19,467 nucleotides of DNA from Aquificota bacterium. Its GTDB lineage: Bacteria; Aquificota; Aquificia; Aquificales; Aquificaceae. This document shows positions 8,022-15,731 of this stretch, piece after piece (within the stretch, counting starts at the first letter, position 1; each line of letters begins with the position of its first letter). The notes under the pieces are model-generated. The model was not told the origin of the DNA. It saw only the letters and a list, made by a program, of their open reading frames with translations, and ran no database searches. The stretch spans positions 1-19,467 of the forward strand of contig JAJRQX010000209.1 in NCBI GenBank assembly GCA_024280065.1, written 5' to 3'. Made by a program: the position numbers and the translations under genes.

Positions 8022-8423
8022 GTGAGACGGCAGATGCTCAAGTCAAAGATACACAGGCTCACAGTTACGGATGCGGACCTCCACTACGAGGGGAGCCTGT
8101 CCTTAGACAGGGACCTCATGGACATCGCGGACCTTAAGCCCTTTGAGAGAATAGAGGTTTACAACATAAACAACGGGGAGAGGTTCTCCACCTACGTGAT
8201 ACCAGCACCGAGGGGATCGGGAGAGGTGAAGCTGAACGGTGCCGCTGCAAGGCTCGGATCAAAAGGTGACCTGATAATCATAGCCTCCTACGCCGAGTTT
8301 GAAGAGGAGGAGCTCCAGAACTACAGACCAACCCTCGTTTACGTGGACTCCAACAACAGGGTCGTTTCTGTAAAGTACGCTATGGAGGAGGACGATGTTC
8401 AGTGTGCCAGAGGTAACACCTGA
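8022..8423 (+). CDS. panD: Aspartate 1-decarboxylase precursor
   Basis: The enzyme makes beta-alanine from aspartate for pantothenate and coenzyme A synthesis. It is a pyruvoyl enzyme whose proenzyme cuts itself between Gly and Ser. Here the sequence [13 protein letters not shown] places that bond at Gly24-Ser25 when translation begins at the GTG at 8022, the same numbering as in E. coli PanD. That GTG is also preceded at ideal distance by AGGAGGTG, so it is preferred over the TTG at 8001 that opens the longest frame. The conserved LNGAAARLG, which helps shape the active site, and YVDSNN are present. The 133 residues are typical, with a slightly acidic tail. Its 3' end overlaps the rhodanese gene by 29 bp. 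No other pan gene is in view. Confidence 0.95.
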   Translation: MRRQMLKSKIHRLTVTDADLHYEGSLSLDRDLMDIADLKPFERIEVYNINNGERFSTYVIPAPRGSGEVKLNGAAARLGSKGDLIIIASYAEFEEEELQNYRPTLVYVDSNNRVVSVKYAMEEDDVQCARGNT

Positions 8424-8721
8424 GGAAGCTAAGAAGATGCTTGATGAAGATAAAGACTCGGTGGTCCTTCTTGATGTCAGAACACCTCCCGAGCACTTTC
8501 AGGTGAGGATACCCAACTCCGAGTTCATACCCCTTGACGAGCTGAGGTTCAGATACAAGGACCTCCCCAAGGACAAGAAATACATAGTCTACTGCAGAAG
8601 CGGTGAGAGGAGCGCATTCGCAACATACTTCCTCAGACACATGGGTTATGAGGCTTACAACCTCGCAGGGGGTATAATAGCCTGGCCTTACGAGAAGGAG
8701 ACGGGAGCTCCTAAATCTTGA
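8395..8721 (+). CDS. Single-domain rhodanese-like sulfurtransferase
   Basis: This 108-residue protein is one rhodanese domain. It has the N-terminal [10 protein letters not shown] motif and the active-site loop CRSGER at residues 67-72, with the nucleophilic Cys67 that carries a persulfide. It closes with the usual LAGGIIAW. A six-residue loop of this kind fits sulfur transfer rather than the longer Cdc25-type loop. It begins inside the end of panD (29-bp overlap) with GGAGGAGG just before the ATG, and ends convergently with the EAL-like/HDOD gene, overlapping it by 11 bp. No secretion signal is visible, so it is cytoplasmic. The proximity to the sHdr genes allows a role in supplying sulfane sulfur to DsrE or TusA carriers, but it is on the other strand and the link is only inference. 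Confidence 0.92.
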   Translation: MFSVPEVTPEEAKKMLDEDKDSVVLLDVRTPPEHFQVRIPNSEFIPLDELRFRYKDLPKDKKYIVYCRSGERSAFATYFLRHMGYEAYNLAGGIIAWPYEKETGAPKS

Positions 8722-9943
8722 GCATCTCCTCCGCTTTCTCCTGGGCTTCTAAGAGCTTGTTCTTCAGGTCAAAGGGCTGCATCCTGAATTTGTTGGAGAG
8801 GGTGTTCACGAGGTCCGTCAGCTTGTCTCCACCCTCCTGAAGGGCCTCTTCAAGCCTTATAACGTCCTGAAGTATCTCAAGGAGCTCCGTGTTTTTGCCT
8901 GTGAAGGCGTCTATTATATCCCGGTCCACGTTCACCTCTCTAAGGAACTGGACCTTGTCCACACCCAGGATCTGGTCTATGAGTGAGAATAGACCTACGA
9001 GATACGCTTCGTTGGTGAGCTTAGGGTTGACCCTCTTAGCTATCTCCTCGGCAATTATCGCCCTCACGAGGGACCTCTTCCAGAGCTCCGGGTTCTCAAC
9101 GGCTGCGTAGTCGTTGGTAGCGACCAGGAGAGTGAACCTCTTGAGGTTCTCCATGCCGAGGTATGCGCAGGCCTGAACTATGTCCTTTATGTCCTTTCTC
9201 TTTGCAAAGTAGGCGGAGTTAACGAACCTAAGGAGCTTTGCGCTCATTCCCACATCGCTCGCTATTATCTGGGCGAAGTCCTTTATGCTCTGGGCTGTGT
9301 TCAAGGCTCCTATCATCCTCATGAGGGTTGACTTCAGGAAGGGTGCTATCTCAAACTCCTTCACAACAGCGGGAGGTCCGAGCAGGTTCCCGGAAAAGAG
9401 GTCTCCCATGTGCTTCACCTTTGCGTAGTCATCCTCAGTTTCCACCTTGGTTATCATGACCTTCTTACCGTTCCTTCTGACTGCGCTCGCCTTGTTCTCG
9501 TCCACCGAGGAGACACTGAACTCAACTATGGAGGCTCTGTTTAAGAGGTCCACATACTTGGATGAGTAAAACTCTTCCTTTATTGAGAAGGTGCTTCCTT
9601 TCTCCTTCAGCTCGTCTATCCTCCTCAGGGCGTTCTGGTATATGCTCTGTCCGATCTCAGCCCGGGCGTGCATCACCTGAAAGACCATCCTCTTAAGGGG
9701 AAGTATATCAAGAACCTTGTTCAGGACGGAGTCTAAGGTCACGTTCATGAAGATGGGCTTTCCCGCGGATATCCTGTCTATGCCTATCTCACCTATAAGC
9801 TCCGCCACTATGAACGTTGCCTTGTTGTAAGAGACGTCCTCGGGGTAGCGGTCAAGGCTGTCACTCCTTCTGAGGTATACCTCGTATCCGAATAGGCTCC
9901 CCTCCCTGTCAAAGATCGGCTGTTTGGCGATTACGAAGCTCAT
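8711..9943 (-). CDS. EAL-like plus HDOD domain signalling protein (YuxH-type)
   Basis: The 410-residue protein starts with [20 protein letters not shown], the opening of YuxH-type proteins. The EAL-like domain covers about residues 1-200, but the EAL motif reads EVY at 21-23 and the metal-binding acidic residues of active cyclic-di-GMP phosphodiesterases are not visible, so it is probably inactive. The HDOD domain follows (about 200-390), recognisable by the [20 protein letters not shown] and [12 protein letters not shown] segments, without HD-GYP catalytic residues. Such proteins act in signalling or protein interaction. It begins within the last 35 bp of glyA, with GAGGGAG as ribosome site, and is the last gene of the sHdr train. 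Its 3' end overlaps the convergent rhodanese gene. The domain calls are firm; the role is unknown. Confidence 0.88.
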   Translation of the reverse strand: MSFVIAKQPIFDREGSLFGYEVYLRRSDSLDRYPEDVSYNKATFIVAELIGEIGIDRISAGKPIFMNVTLDSVLNKVLDILPLKRMVFQVMHARAEIGQSIYQNALRRIDELKEKGSTFSIKEEFYSSKYVDLLNRASIVEFSVSSVDENKASAVRRNGKKVMITKVETEDDYAKVKHMGDLFSGNLLGPPAVVKEFEIAPFLKSTLMRMIGALNTAQSIKDFAQIIASDVGMSAKLLRFVNSAYFAKRKDIKDIVQACAYLGMENLKRFTLLVATNDYAAVENPELWKRSLVRAIIAEEIAKRVNPKLTNEAYLVGLFSLIDQILGVDKVQFLREVNVDRDIIDAFTGKNTELLEILQDVIRLEEALQEGGDKLTDLVNTLSNKFRMQPFDLKNKLLEAQEKAEEMLKI

Positions 9944-11213
9944 CTATCATCTCCCTCAGCTCAGGGTAGAGGGGAAACTGTTCACAGAGCTCCCTTACCT
10001 CCTCCCTGACGCTCTTTATAATCCTATCATCGTCAAGGTTCTTCAGGACTTTAGAGATGAGCTTGGCTATCCTCTTCACCTCTTCCTCCTTCATGCCCCT
10101 CGTGGTTATTGCGGCGGTACCTATCCTTATACCGCTTGTCTTGGTAGGCGGTAGGGGGTCAAAAGGGACCGCGTTCTTGTTCACAGTTATGTTAGCCCTT
10201 CCGAGGGCGTCCTCCGCCTGCTTGCCCGTCATGTTCATGTTCCTGAGGTCAACAAGAACTATGTGGGAGTCCGTTCCTCCCGTTACGACCTTGAATCCCT
10301 CCCTCATCAGCTCTTCCGCCATAACTCTGGCGTTCTTTATGACCTGACGGGCGTATGTCCTGAACTCCTCGGTCATGGCTTCCTTAAAGGCCACAGCCTT
10401 AGCGGCTATGACATGCATGAGGGGTCCGCCCTGTATACCTGGGAATACGGACTTGTCTATAACCTTGGCAAACTCCGCCTTGCAGAGGATGAAACCACTC
10501 CTCGGTCCCCGCAGCGTCTTGTGGGTGGTTGAGGTTACGAAGTGGGCGTAGGGGACAGGGTTGGGATATTCTCCTGCGGCTATGAGACCTGCGTAGTGAG
10601 CCATGTCCACCATGAGGTACGCACCCACCTCATCCGCTATCTCCCTCATCCTGGCCCAGTCAAAGGTCCTCGGGTAGGCAGAGGCTCCGCCTACTATGAT
10701 CTTCGGCCTGTGTTCCTTGGCTACCTTATACATCTGGTCATAGTCTATAAGCTCCGTCTTTGGGTTAACACCGTACTGGACCACTTTGTATATCTTCCCC
10801 GAGAAGTTCACGGGTGATCCGTGCGTGAGGTGTCCTCCGTGGGCCAGGCTCATGCCCATTATGGTGTCTCCGGGCTTCAGGACCGCCATGTAAACCGCCA
10901 TGTTCGCCTGGGAGCCTGAGTGGGGCTGGACGTTTGCGTGTTCAGCCCCGAAGAGCTTCTTCGCCCTCTCTATGGCCAGGGTTTCCGCTACGTCCACGAA
11001 CTCACAGCCTCCGTAATACCTCTTTCCGGGGAGACCCTCCGCATACTTGTTGGTGAGTACTGTTCCTGTAGCTTCAAGGACCGCTAAGGAAGTGAAGTTT
11101 TCAGAGGCTATAAGCTCAAGGTGGTAGAACTGCCTCTCATACTCCTTAACTATAACCTCAAAGACCTCGGGGTCTGTCTTCAGCAGGTGTTCCATGGGAG
11201 ATAAGTATATCAC
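9909..11213 (-). CDS. glyA: Serine hydroxymethyltransferase
   Basis: This PLP enzyme interconverts serine and glycine while charging tetrahydrofolate with a one-carbon unit. The whole family core is present: [46 protein letters not shown], and the PLP-lysine segment [15 protein letters not shown] (Lys232 counted from the GTG). About 430 residues is the normal size. The longest frame opens with a GTG overlapping the LipS stop as GTGA. An ATG six codons in (11195) gives [13 protein letters not shown] and, as I recall, lines up better with the start of Aquifex GlyA; neither has a clear ribosome site. Being inside the sHdr gene train is notable, because LbpA resembles the glycine cleavage H protein while no glycine cleavage genes are present. 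Its presence may reflect simple co-expression. Confidence 0.96.
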   Translation of the reverse strand: MIYLSPMEHLLKTDPEVFEVIVKEYERQFYHLELIASENFTSLAVLEATGTVLTNKYAEGLPGKRYYGGCEFVDVAETLAIERAKKLFGAEHANVQPHSGSQANMAVYMAVLKPGDTIMGMSLAHGGHLTHGSPVNFSGKIYKVVQYGVNPKTELIDYDQMYKVAKEHRPKIIVGGASAYPRTFDWARMREIADEVGAYLMVDMAHYAGLIAAGEYPNPVPYAHFVTSTTHKTLRGPRSGFILCKAEFAKVIDKSVFPGIQGGPLMHVIAAKAVAFKEAMTEEFRTYARQVIKNARVMAEELMREGFKVVTGGTDSHIVLVDLRNMNMTGKQAEDALGRANITVNKNAVPFDPLPPTKTSGIRIGTAAITTRGMKEEEVKRIAKLISKVLKNLDDDRIIKSVREEVRELCEQFPLYPELREMIDELRNRQTADL

Positions 11214-12214
11214 GGTTCTATAACGCCCGCCTGGATCATGAACACAGTTGAACAGCAGCTCGGAGACAGAACGGGTTCAAGGCCTATCTCCTTTGAGTAG
11301 GTGACCACACCCTCAGCGGGGAAGGCTATACCGTTCACTCCCGCGAGGAGGGAGTATACGTCAAACTTGACTCTGTCTGGACCTGCAGGCCTCGCACAGC
11401 CTATCATTATAGGAACGGAAGGCATGAGTTTCCTCGCGTAGAGGACTACCTCTGCCCCCTCCTCTGGCTTGGGTGGGGGGAGGAGCTGGAAGTTAGCTTT
11501 ACCGTAGTAGGGCATGACTACAACCAGAACCAGGGCGTCCGGGTCGTGGTCCGCTATCATATCAAGGGCTCTGAACTCTCCCTTTATCTTCCCGTAGTGA
11601 AGGCCTATTATGACATGAGGGACTATCCTGAGACCCGCTTCCTTAAGGTTTTTGAGGGAGTCGTAGTAATCTCTTACGCTCCTGTGGGGTAGCTTGTAAA
11701 CCCGGGCTATGGTCTCATCGTCACCTATTATGTCAAGGAGAACCGCGTCAACACCCGCTTCTCTTAGACCCTCCGCCAGGCCCCTGTCCACGAGGCCAAC
11801 ATGGCATGTAACGATCATACCGAGCTCTTCCCTAACACGCCTCATAGTGTTCAGGAAGGGATGAAGCTCTACGATGCCGTCCCTGTTTGAGCCTCCCGAG
11901 ATCAGGATACCGGTTACTCCCTGCGATCTTAAGTCCTCACAGACCTTCCAGAGTCTATCCGGCGTCTCTGCAGGTATCATGTGCCAGAGGATCTTGCTGG
12001 CACAGTGGTCACACATGAGCTCGCACCTTTTACCAGTTATGGATATGTCCACGAACCTCACGGGGCCTTTAAGGTGGAAGTCTTCAACCTCGTAGTGTTT
12101 GAAGCCCGGGCTGTGGAAGTAGACCTTCTTACCGAAGTTTTTGAGCCTTATTTCAAGACCTTCCCTGAGTTTATCAAAAAGGCTTTCCTTTATCTCAATG
12201 TCTATGTCTAACAT
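11210..12214 (-). CDS. LipS-type radical SAM lipoyl synthase component
   Basis: The 334-residue radical SAM enzyme carries the [4Fe-4S] motif CX3CX2C at Cys64, Cys68 and Cys71. A GGS motif at 107-109 corresponds to the SAM-binding GGE of the superfamily. Additional cysteines at 137, 273 and the pair 320-321 near the C-terminus could bind a second, sacrificial cluster. In sulfur oxidisers with sHdr, LipS1 and LipS2 are two radical SAM proteins that together insert the sulfurs of the lipoyl group, and they lie beside lbpA. This gene follows lbpA by 28 bp, so it is assigned to that pair. I cannot tell LipS1 from LipS2, and the other member is absent from the window. AGGA lies before the ATG, just past a GC hairpin. 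It overlaps glyA by 4 bp. Confidence 0.78.
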   Translation of the reverse strand: MLDIDIEIKESLFDKLREGLEIRLKNFGKKVYFHSPGFKHYEVEDFHLKGPVRFVDISITGKRCELMCDHCASKILWHMIPAETPDRLWKVCEDLRSQGVTGILISGGSNRDGIVELHPFLNTMRRVREELGMIVTCHVGLVDRGLAEGLREAGVDAVLLDIIGDDETIARVYKLPHRSVRDYYDSLKNLKEAGLRIVPHVIIGLHYGKIKGEFRALDMIADHDPDALVLVVVMPYYGKANFQLLPPPKPEEGAEVVLYARKLMPSVPIMIGCARPAGPDRVKFDVYSLLAGVNGIAFPAEGVVTYSKEIGLEPVLSPSCCSTVFMIQAGVIEP

Positions 12215-12227
12215 GGTAAATCCTAAA

Positions 12228-12261
12228 GGGGGCGGTGCGGGGTCAGCCGCACTTTACCCCC
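12228..12261 (-). promoter_or_regulatory. Two-part GC hairpin spanning the lbpA stop codon
   Basis: On the minus strand an outer GGGGG/CCCCC stem and an inner GTGCGG/CCGCAC stem enclose a six-base loop; the lbpA TGA overlaps the loop. Only three T follow, then the AGGA ribosome site of the lipS gene. It could be a leaky terminator, an RNA-stabilising end for lbpA, or a translation brake on lipS. Confidence 0.55.
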
Positions 12262-12689
12262 TTCTCCTCAGCGACCTTTCTCAGAGCCTCAACAGCCTCA
12301 GGTCCCTTTAGGAGCTGGTTCACCTCGTCCATGTTGGTGGGCTTCAGCTTGACTATCCAGCCCTGTCCATAGGGGTCGTCGTTCACGAGACCGGGATTAG
12401 CCTTTAGGGCCTCATTCACTTCCACTATCTCACCTTCAAAAGGTGCTGGAACTGGTCCCACCCACTTACCGCTCTCTATTGTCGCAACGCTCTTACCCTT
12501 CTTTACGACCTTACCTACCTTCTTGGGTGTGTAAGCTACAAGCCTCCCGGCCATGGCAGCGGCTATAGAGGTAAGTCCGACGGTGAAGGTCCCGTCACCG
12601 TTATCCCTCGCCCACGTGAAAGCGTTGGCCTCAGGGTCCACGTGGTACAAGAGGTCTTCGGGAACCTGACACCCGTTGATCTCAGCCAT
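12243..12689 (-). CDS. lbpA: Lipoate-binding protein of the sHdr system (GcvH-like)
   Basis: The 148-residue protein has the fold signature of glycine cleavage H proteins: FTVGLTSIAAAMAGRLVAYT, a lysine in ATIESGKWVGPVPAP (Lys75, the expected lipoylation site), and the NPGLVNDDPYGQGWIVKL tail. Position among hdr and dsrE genes and the absence of gcvT and gcvP mark it as LbpA, the dedicated lipoyl carrier of the sHdr pathway, which is thought to bind sulfur intermediates while they are oxidised. GGGAGGTG lies at ideal distance from the ATG. Cysteines at positions 7 and 147, close to both ends, could be of interest as they are not part of the H-protein core. The following gene encodes a LipS-type enzyme likely to modify it. 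Co-transcribed; the stop codon lies in a hairpin. Confidence 0.92.
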   Translation of the reverse strand: MAEINGCQVPEDLLYHVDPEANAFTWARDNGDGTFTVGLTSIAAAMAGRLVAYTPKKVGKVVKKGKSVATIESGKWVGPVPAPFEGEIVEVNEALKANPGLVNDDPYGQGWIVKLKPTNMDEVNQLLKGPEAVEALRKVAEEKGVKCG

Positions 12690-12726
12690 TTTGCACCTCC
12701 CGTTTATTGGATTTTTGAATATTCTA

Positions 12727-13131
12727 TCAGAAGACTATGAGTTTGTCCGCCTCCATCGCCCTTATGGCAAACTCGCTCGCAGGAACTATCCCGTCCAGCT
12801 CAGGTATAAGGTCCTCCTCAGTTAAACCCATAGAGTCTATAGCCTGTTTGCAGGAGTAAAACTTGACCCCTGCGAGTTTGGCGTCTTTCATGAAGTCATA
12901 AACGGTTTTGGGCTTATGTCCGTTCTGGGGGAAGCAGTTCCCGTCAACGGAGGGGCATATCTTCTCCGCTATACCTTTGCGGATCAGGTTCGTCCCGTCC
13001 ATGTTGAAGAACATCTCCACGTCCGCATCGTTTGCGGCCATGAGGGCAGCTATGTAGAAGGGGGAGGCACACCGCCAGGGGGTTTTGGGACCGCTCGTCA
13101 TAAGGATGACCACCTTTATCTCACGGTCCAC
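12727..13131 (-). CDS. DsrE-family sulfur carrier protein (second copy)
   Basis: This 134-residue protein has the DsrE/F-like pattern: an opening strand KVVILMTSG, a loop and helix FYIAALMAANDADVEMFF, and the segment GVKFYSCKQAIDSMGL with a candidate sulfur-binding Cys94. Further cysteines are at 21, 59 and 66. DsrE-type proteins accept sulfane sulfur and pass it among TusA, rhodanese and the oxidising complex. A GTG at 13140 opens the longest frame but would stand directly against its ribosome site; the GTG at 13131 has AGGTGG five bases upstream and is preferred. The gene lies between sHdrB2 and lbpA, which is where a donor to the lipoate-bound step would be expected. The subfamily (DsrE3 or other) is not resolved from sequence reading alone. 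Confidence 0.85.
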   Translation of the reverse strand: MDREIKVVILMTSGPKTPWRCASPFYIAALMAANDADVEMFFNMDGTNLIRKGIAEKICPSVDGNCFPQNGHKPKTVYDFMKDAKLAGVKFYSCKQAIDSMGLTEEDLIPELDGIVPASEFAIRAMEADKLIVF

Positions 13132-13141
13132 GGGACCCACC

Positions 13142-14134
13142 TCACACGAGGCCGAGTCTCCTGAGAACGGGTATTGGGTCGGAGAGGTTGTCCTTGAGTT
13201 TCACATCTCCCGCGCTGTAGCCGAAGGCTATACCAAGGAGCTGGGTGAAGTATGCCGCGGGAACGTCAACATCCGGAACACCCTTCATCATGAGCCTGTG
13301 GCGGTACATCTCTAAGGAAGCGTGGCAAAGGGGACACTCGGTAGCTATTATGTCCGCCCCGTTCCTCTTGGCGGTTTGGAGGATCATCATAACGAACTTT
13401 TCAGAGACCTGCTCGTCTGAAAGGGAGTGAGGCCCTCCACAGCACTGGGTATGCATAGGTTCAAACTCAACACTTGTAGCTCCCGCAGCCTCAAGGAGGG
13501 CTTCCATGTAGTAGGGATGCTCGTCGTCGTCCGCGGTGTCCCTCTTTCTGGGTCTCGCCTCCTCGTCCTGACCTCCCGTGTGGGAATAGGTCCTTGCATA
13601 GAAGTGGGGTCTGGTGTAGAGGCATCCGTAGTAGTTTGCTACCTTAAGACCTTTGAGGGGCTTCTTAGTTCTCTCTTTTACCCTCTCGGGTCCGGCCTCG
13701 TGGTAGAACCACTCAAGTATGTGGTAGGTGTGGGGTATCTCGTCAAGAGGGTCAACACCTCCCTCTTTAAGCAGCTCGTTTACCCTCTCAAAGACCTTCT
13801 TGTCCGTCTCAAGGAAGTATTCCGCCCTCTGTAGTGAGAAGGAGCACCCGTTACAGGGAGCTACTATGACGCTGTGGCCCTGTTTTCTGGCTAGGGACAT
13901 GTTACGGGCATTAAGGAGCATAGTTCCCCAGAATGTAACGTTCTTCGTTTCCATGGCACCGCAGCAGTTGTAGTCCTCAAGGTAGTCAAGCTCAAGACCG
14001 AGCTCTTTGGCCACTATCCTCGTGGAAACGTCATAAGCCCTCGCTGCACCCTCTAAGGAGCATCCGGGATAGTAAGCCACCCTCTTTCCTATACCGCCCA
14101 TGGGGGGTTTTCTAAGTTGAAGAGCTATAGCCAT
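13142..14134 (-). CDS. hdrB2: sHdrB2, CCG-domain subunit
   Basis: The protein has two cysteine-rich CCG domains, as in HdrB of methanogens, which binds noncubane [4Fe-4S] clusters. The first has Cys25 (YYPGCS), Cys57-Cys58-Gly59 and CX2C at 94 and 97; the second has Cys171, Cys231-Cys232-Gly and CX2C at 267 and 270. All ligands are therefore present. In the sHdr complex this subunit is thought to hold the active site for the bound sulfur substrate. The frame opens at a GTG at 14143, but that codon is inside the strong AAGGAGGTG ribosome site; the ATG at 14134 lies six bases after it and is taken as start, leaving 330 residues. The gene follows sHdrC2 closely. An internal stretch at about 190-210, rich in Asp, Glu and Arg, is a charged insertion between the domains. 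Confidence 0.93.
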   Translation of the reverse strand: MAIALQLRKPPMGGIGKRVAYYPGCSLEGAARAYDVSTRIVAKELGLELDYLEDYNCCGAMETKNVTFWGTMLLNARNMSLARKQGHSVIVAPCNGCSFSLQRAEYFLETDKKVFERVNELLKEGGVDPLDEIPHTYHILEWFYHEAGPERVKERTKKPLKGLKVANYYGCLYTRPHFYARTYSHTGGQDEEARPRKRDTADDDEHPYYMEALLEAAGATSVEFEPMHTQCCGGPHSLSDEQVSEKFVMMILQTAKRNGADIIATECPLCHASLEMYRHRLMMKGVPDVDVPAAYFTQLLGIAFGYSAGDVKLKDNLSDPIPVLRRLGLV

Positions 14135-14151
14135 CTCACTCACCTCCTTGA

Positions 14152-14913
14152 TCAGTGTGTAAAGACCCCCTCCTCCTCCATTACCTTCCTTAGGACCTGC
14201 TTGAACCTGTTCCAGTTCTTGGTCCTCGGGTGGAAGAGCATGTGCTTGGCGTTAAGGAGCAGGAAGCCTATGTTCATATTCTTTATGGGCTTTGCGGCTA
14301 GTTGTTTGAGCCACTCGGGAACCCCACCCATGAAGGGTATGGGCTTCTTGAGTATGGGGTCCTTAACGACCTTGTAGCCCTGTTTCTCTATCCAGCCGAA
14401 AAGGAGTTCTCCGTCCTCTATTCTCCCATACTCGTAAACGGTGTCCATGAAGAACTTGTCAAACTTCTTGGAAGGGTACTCCTCTATTAGTCCTCTCTTA
14501 GCCATCACCCTGAGTATAGCTTTTAAAACCTCTTCAACGAGGACACCTTTCGGGCACCTGTGGGTGCATTTGTGGCAGGATACGCACCTCCACATGACGT
14601 CCGCACGTTTTTGGAGCTCGTCTATGAGTCCGAGCCTCGCAAGGTATATGAAGTGTCTCGGATTGTACCTCTCGTCCCAGTAGTTGTGAACCGGGCAGGA
14701 AGCTGTGCAGTAAGAACACTGGTAGCAGTTGACTATGGTCTTACCCTCTGGCTGGGCTATGACCTCATCGTAGAAGGAAAGGTCGTAGTCCTCTATGGTC
14801 CTCGGGAGTATTATCAGGTTCCAGTCTCCTGATACGTCCACTCCGTCTATAACAAGGCGTTCTTTTCTCAAGATCCTTTCGGGCTCCACCAAGCTCCGCT
14901 CGTGAATGGCCAT
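14152..14913 (-). CDS. hdrC2: sHdrC2, ferredoxin-like iron-sulfur subunit
   Basis: The 253-residue protein has two [4Fe-4S] motifs: Cys63, 66, 69 and 73 (CYQCSYCTASCP) and Cys110, 113, 116 and 120 (CVSCHKCTHRCP). That is the HdrC arrangement, with helices around them. It should pass electrons between the FAD subunit sHdrA and the CCG subunit sHdrB2 encoded next. There is no membrane segment, so the complex is cytoplasmic. The ATG has AAGGAGGTG at ideal spacing, but this site lies in a hairpin together with the sHdrH stop, so expression is probably tied to sHdrH translation. The C-terminal 90 residues are helical and basic and carry no further cluster motif. The subunit call is firm from motifs and order. 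Confidence 0.92.
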   Translation of the reverse strand: MAIHERSLVEPERILRKERLVIDGVDVSGDWNLIILPRTIEDYDLSFYDEVIAQPEGKTIVNCYQCSYCTASCPVHNYWDERYNPRHFIYLARLGLIDELQKRADVMWRCVSCHKCTHRCPKGVLVEEVLKAILRVMAKRGLIEEYPSKKFDKFFMDTVYEYGRIEDGELLFGWIEKQGYKVVKDPILKKPIPFMGGVPEWLKQLAAKPIKNMNIGFLLLNAKHMLFHPRTKNWNRFKQVLRKVMEEEGVFTH

Positions 14914-14918
14914 CTCTC

Positions 14919-14935
14919 ACACCTCCTTCAGGTGT
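14919..14935 (-). promoter_or_regulatory. Hairpin joining the sHdrH stop and the sHdrC2 ribosome site
   Basis: On the minus strand ACACCT and AGGTGT pair perfectly around the five-base loop GAAGG. The sHdrH stop TGA and most of the AAGGAGGTG of sHdrC2 lie inside. A ribosome finishing sHdrH would open it, which suggests translational coupling. Confidence 0.45.
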
Positions 14936-15731
14936 ATTGGACGGGGGCGTGGACCCCCAAAAGCCTCCTCGCCATAACGCTGGCGGGCGGGAAGAAACCT
15001 TTTGCACTGTGCATTGTTGATAGGGTCATGTAGTCCACGTAGGTGGCGTATATCATCGCAAGGAATATGTCCACGAAGAGGTATCCCTTCACCTTTATCC
15101 CGAACTCGGAGAGCTTCTCCGCTATCTGCTCGTATACCTGCTTGAACTGTTCGTAGGTCTCACCGTACATCCGCCTTCCCCTTCCGCCCGTTGGCGGTTC
15201 CTCCTTCAGGAAGACTATCGCTCCCGTCTCCGTCTCCGGGTCCCACACCCAGCTGGTCCAGAGGATGTACCTATCGGGGAAGGTAAAGTGGAGAAACTCT
15301 GAGGCTATATCCCTGGCAGCCTTTCTGTCAACACCCCTTATCTCCCTTACAAAGCCCTCAACTTTTTCCTCCCAAGACCTCTCCCCCTTCTTTCTGCCTA
15401 TACCTAAGAAGCCTCCTTTCTCGTCCCCGTACAGGAGATCGCTTATGGCCTTCCTGATCCTATCAACTCCCGTCTCCTCTATGATCTTCTTGCGTTTCCT
15501 CCTTGATGCGAATATCTTCTCAAGAACGGAGCTTATCTCCTCCTCCGTGAGCGAGGGTAACCTGTCCCTGGAAAGTGTATGCTGGAAGAAGAGGGACTTC
15601 TCAAGAAGGTCGTTGTAGAACTCTTGGATGAATTCCTCTCCCTCGCTCAGTATCTTGACGAGGTAATCCCTTATGAGTGCGTCGTCAAGGGTCGTGGGCT
15701 TGAAGCCTTGGTCCTTCCTTTTCTCGCTCAT
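14928..15731 (-). CDS. sHdrH, conserved protein of the sHdr cluster
   Basis: A protein of unknown function is regularly encoded between hdrA and hdrC2 in sHdr clusters (C1-B1-A-H-C2-B2), and this 267-residue protein holds that position. No cysteine is present, so it carries no iron-sulfur cluster and cannot hold sulfur on Cys. Residues 1-100 are mainly helical and charged. Residues 134-163 (GVDRKAARDIASEFLHF then FPDRYILWTSWVWD) recall the helix-hairpin-helix type segment of DNA glycosylase-like and restriction-associated proteins, where a similar LHFxxPDxxPxWD pattern occurs. A hydrophobic helix follows at about 216-235. The start ATG overlaps the sHdrA stop as ATGA, so translation is coupled. 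It could be an assembly or scaffold factor, but no function can be assigned. Confidence 0.8.
   Translation of the reverse strand: MSEKRKDQGFKPTTLDDALIRDYLVKILSEGEEFIQEFYNDLLEKSLFFQHTLSRDRLPSLTEEEISSVLEKIFASRRKRKKIIEETGVDRIRKAISDLLYGDEKGGFLGIGRKKGERSWEEKVEGFVREIRGVDRKAARDIASEFLHFTFPDRYILWTSWVWDPETETGAIVFLKEEPPTGGRGRRMYGETYEQFKQVYEQIAEKLSEFGIKVKGYLFVDIFLAMIYATYVDYMTLSTMHSAKGFFPPASVMARRLLGVHAPVQYT

Noticed and set aside
8711-9943. Active cyclic-di-GMP phosphodiesterase
   Set aside because: The EAL motif reads EVY and the acidic metal ligands are not visible, so only a degenerate EAL-like domain can be claimed.
12243-12689. Glycine cleavage H protein, with glyA downstream as support
   Set aside because: No gcvT or gcvP is present and the gene stands amid hdr, dsrE and lipS genes; LbpA fits the context much better.
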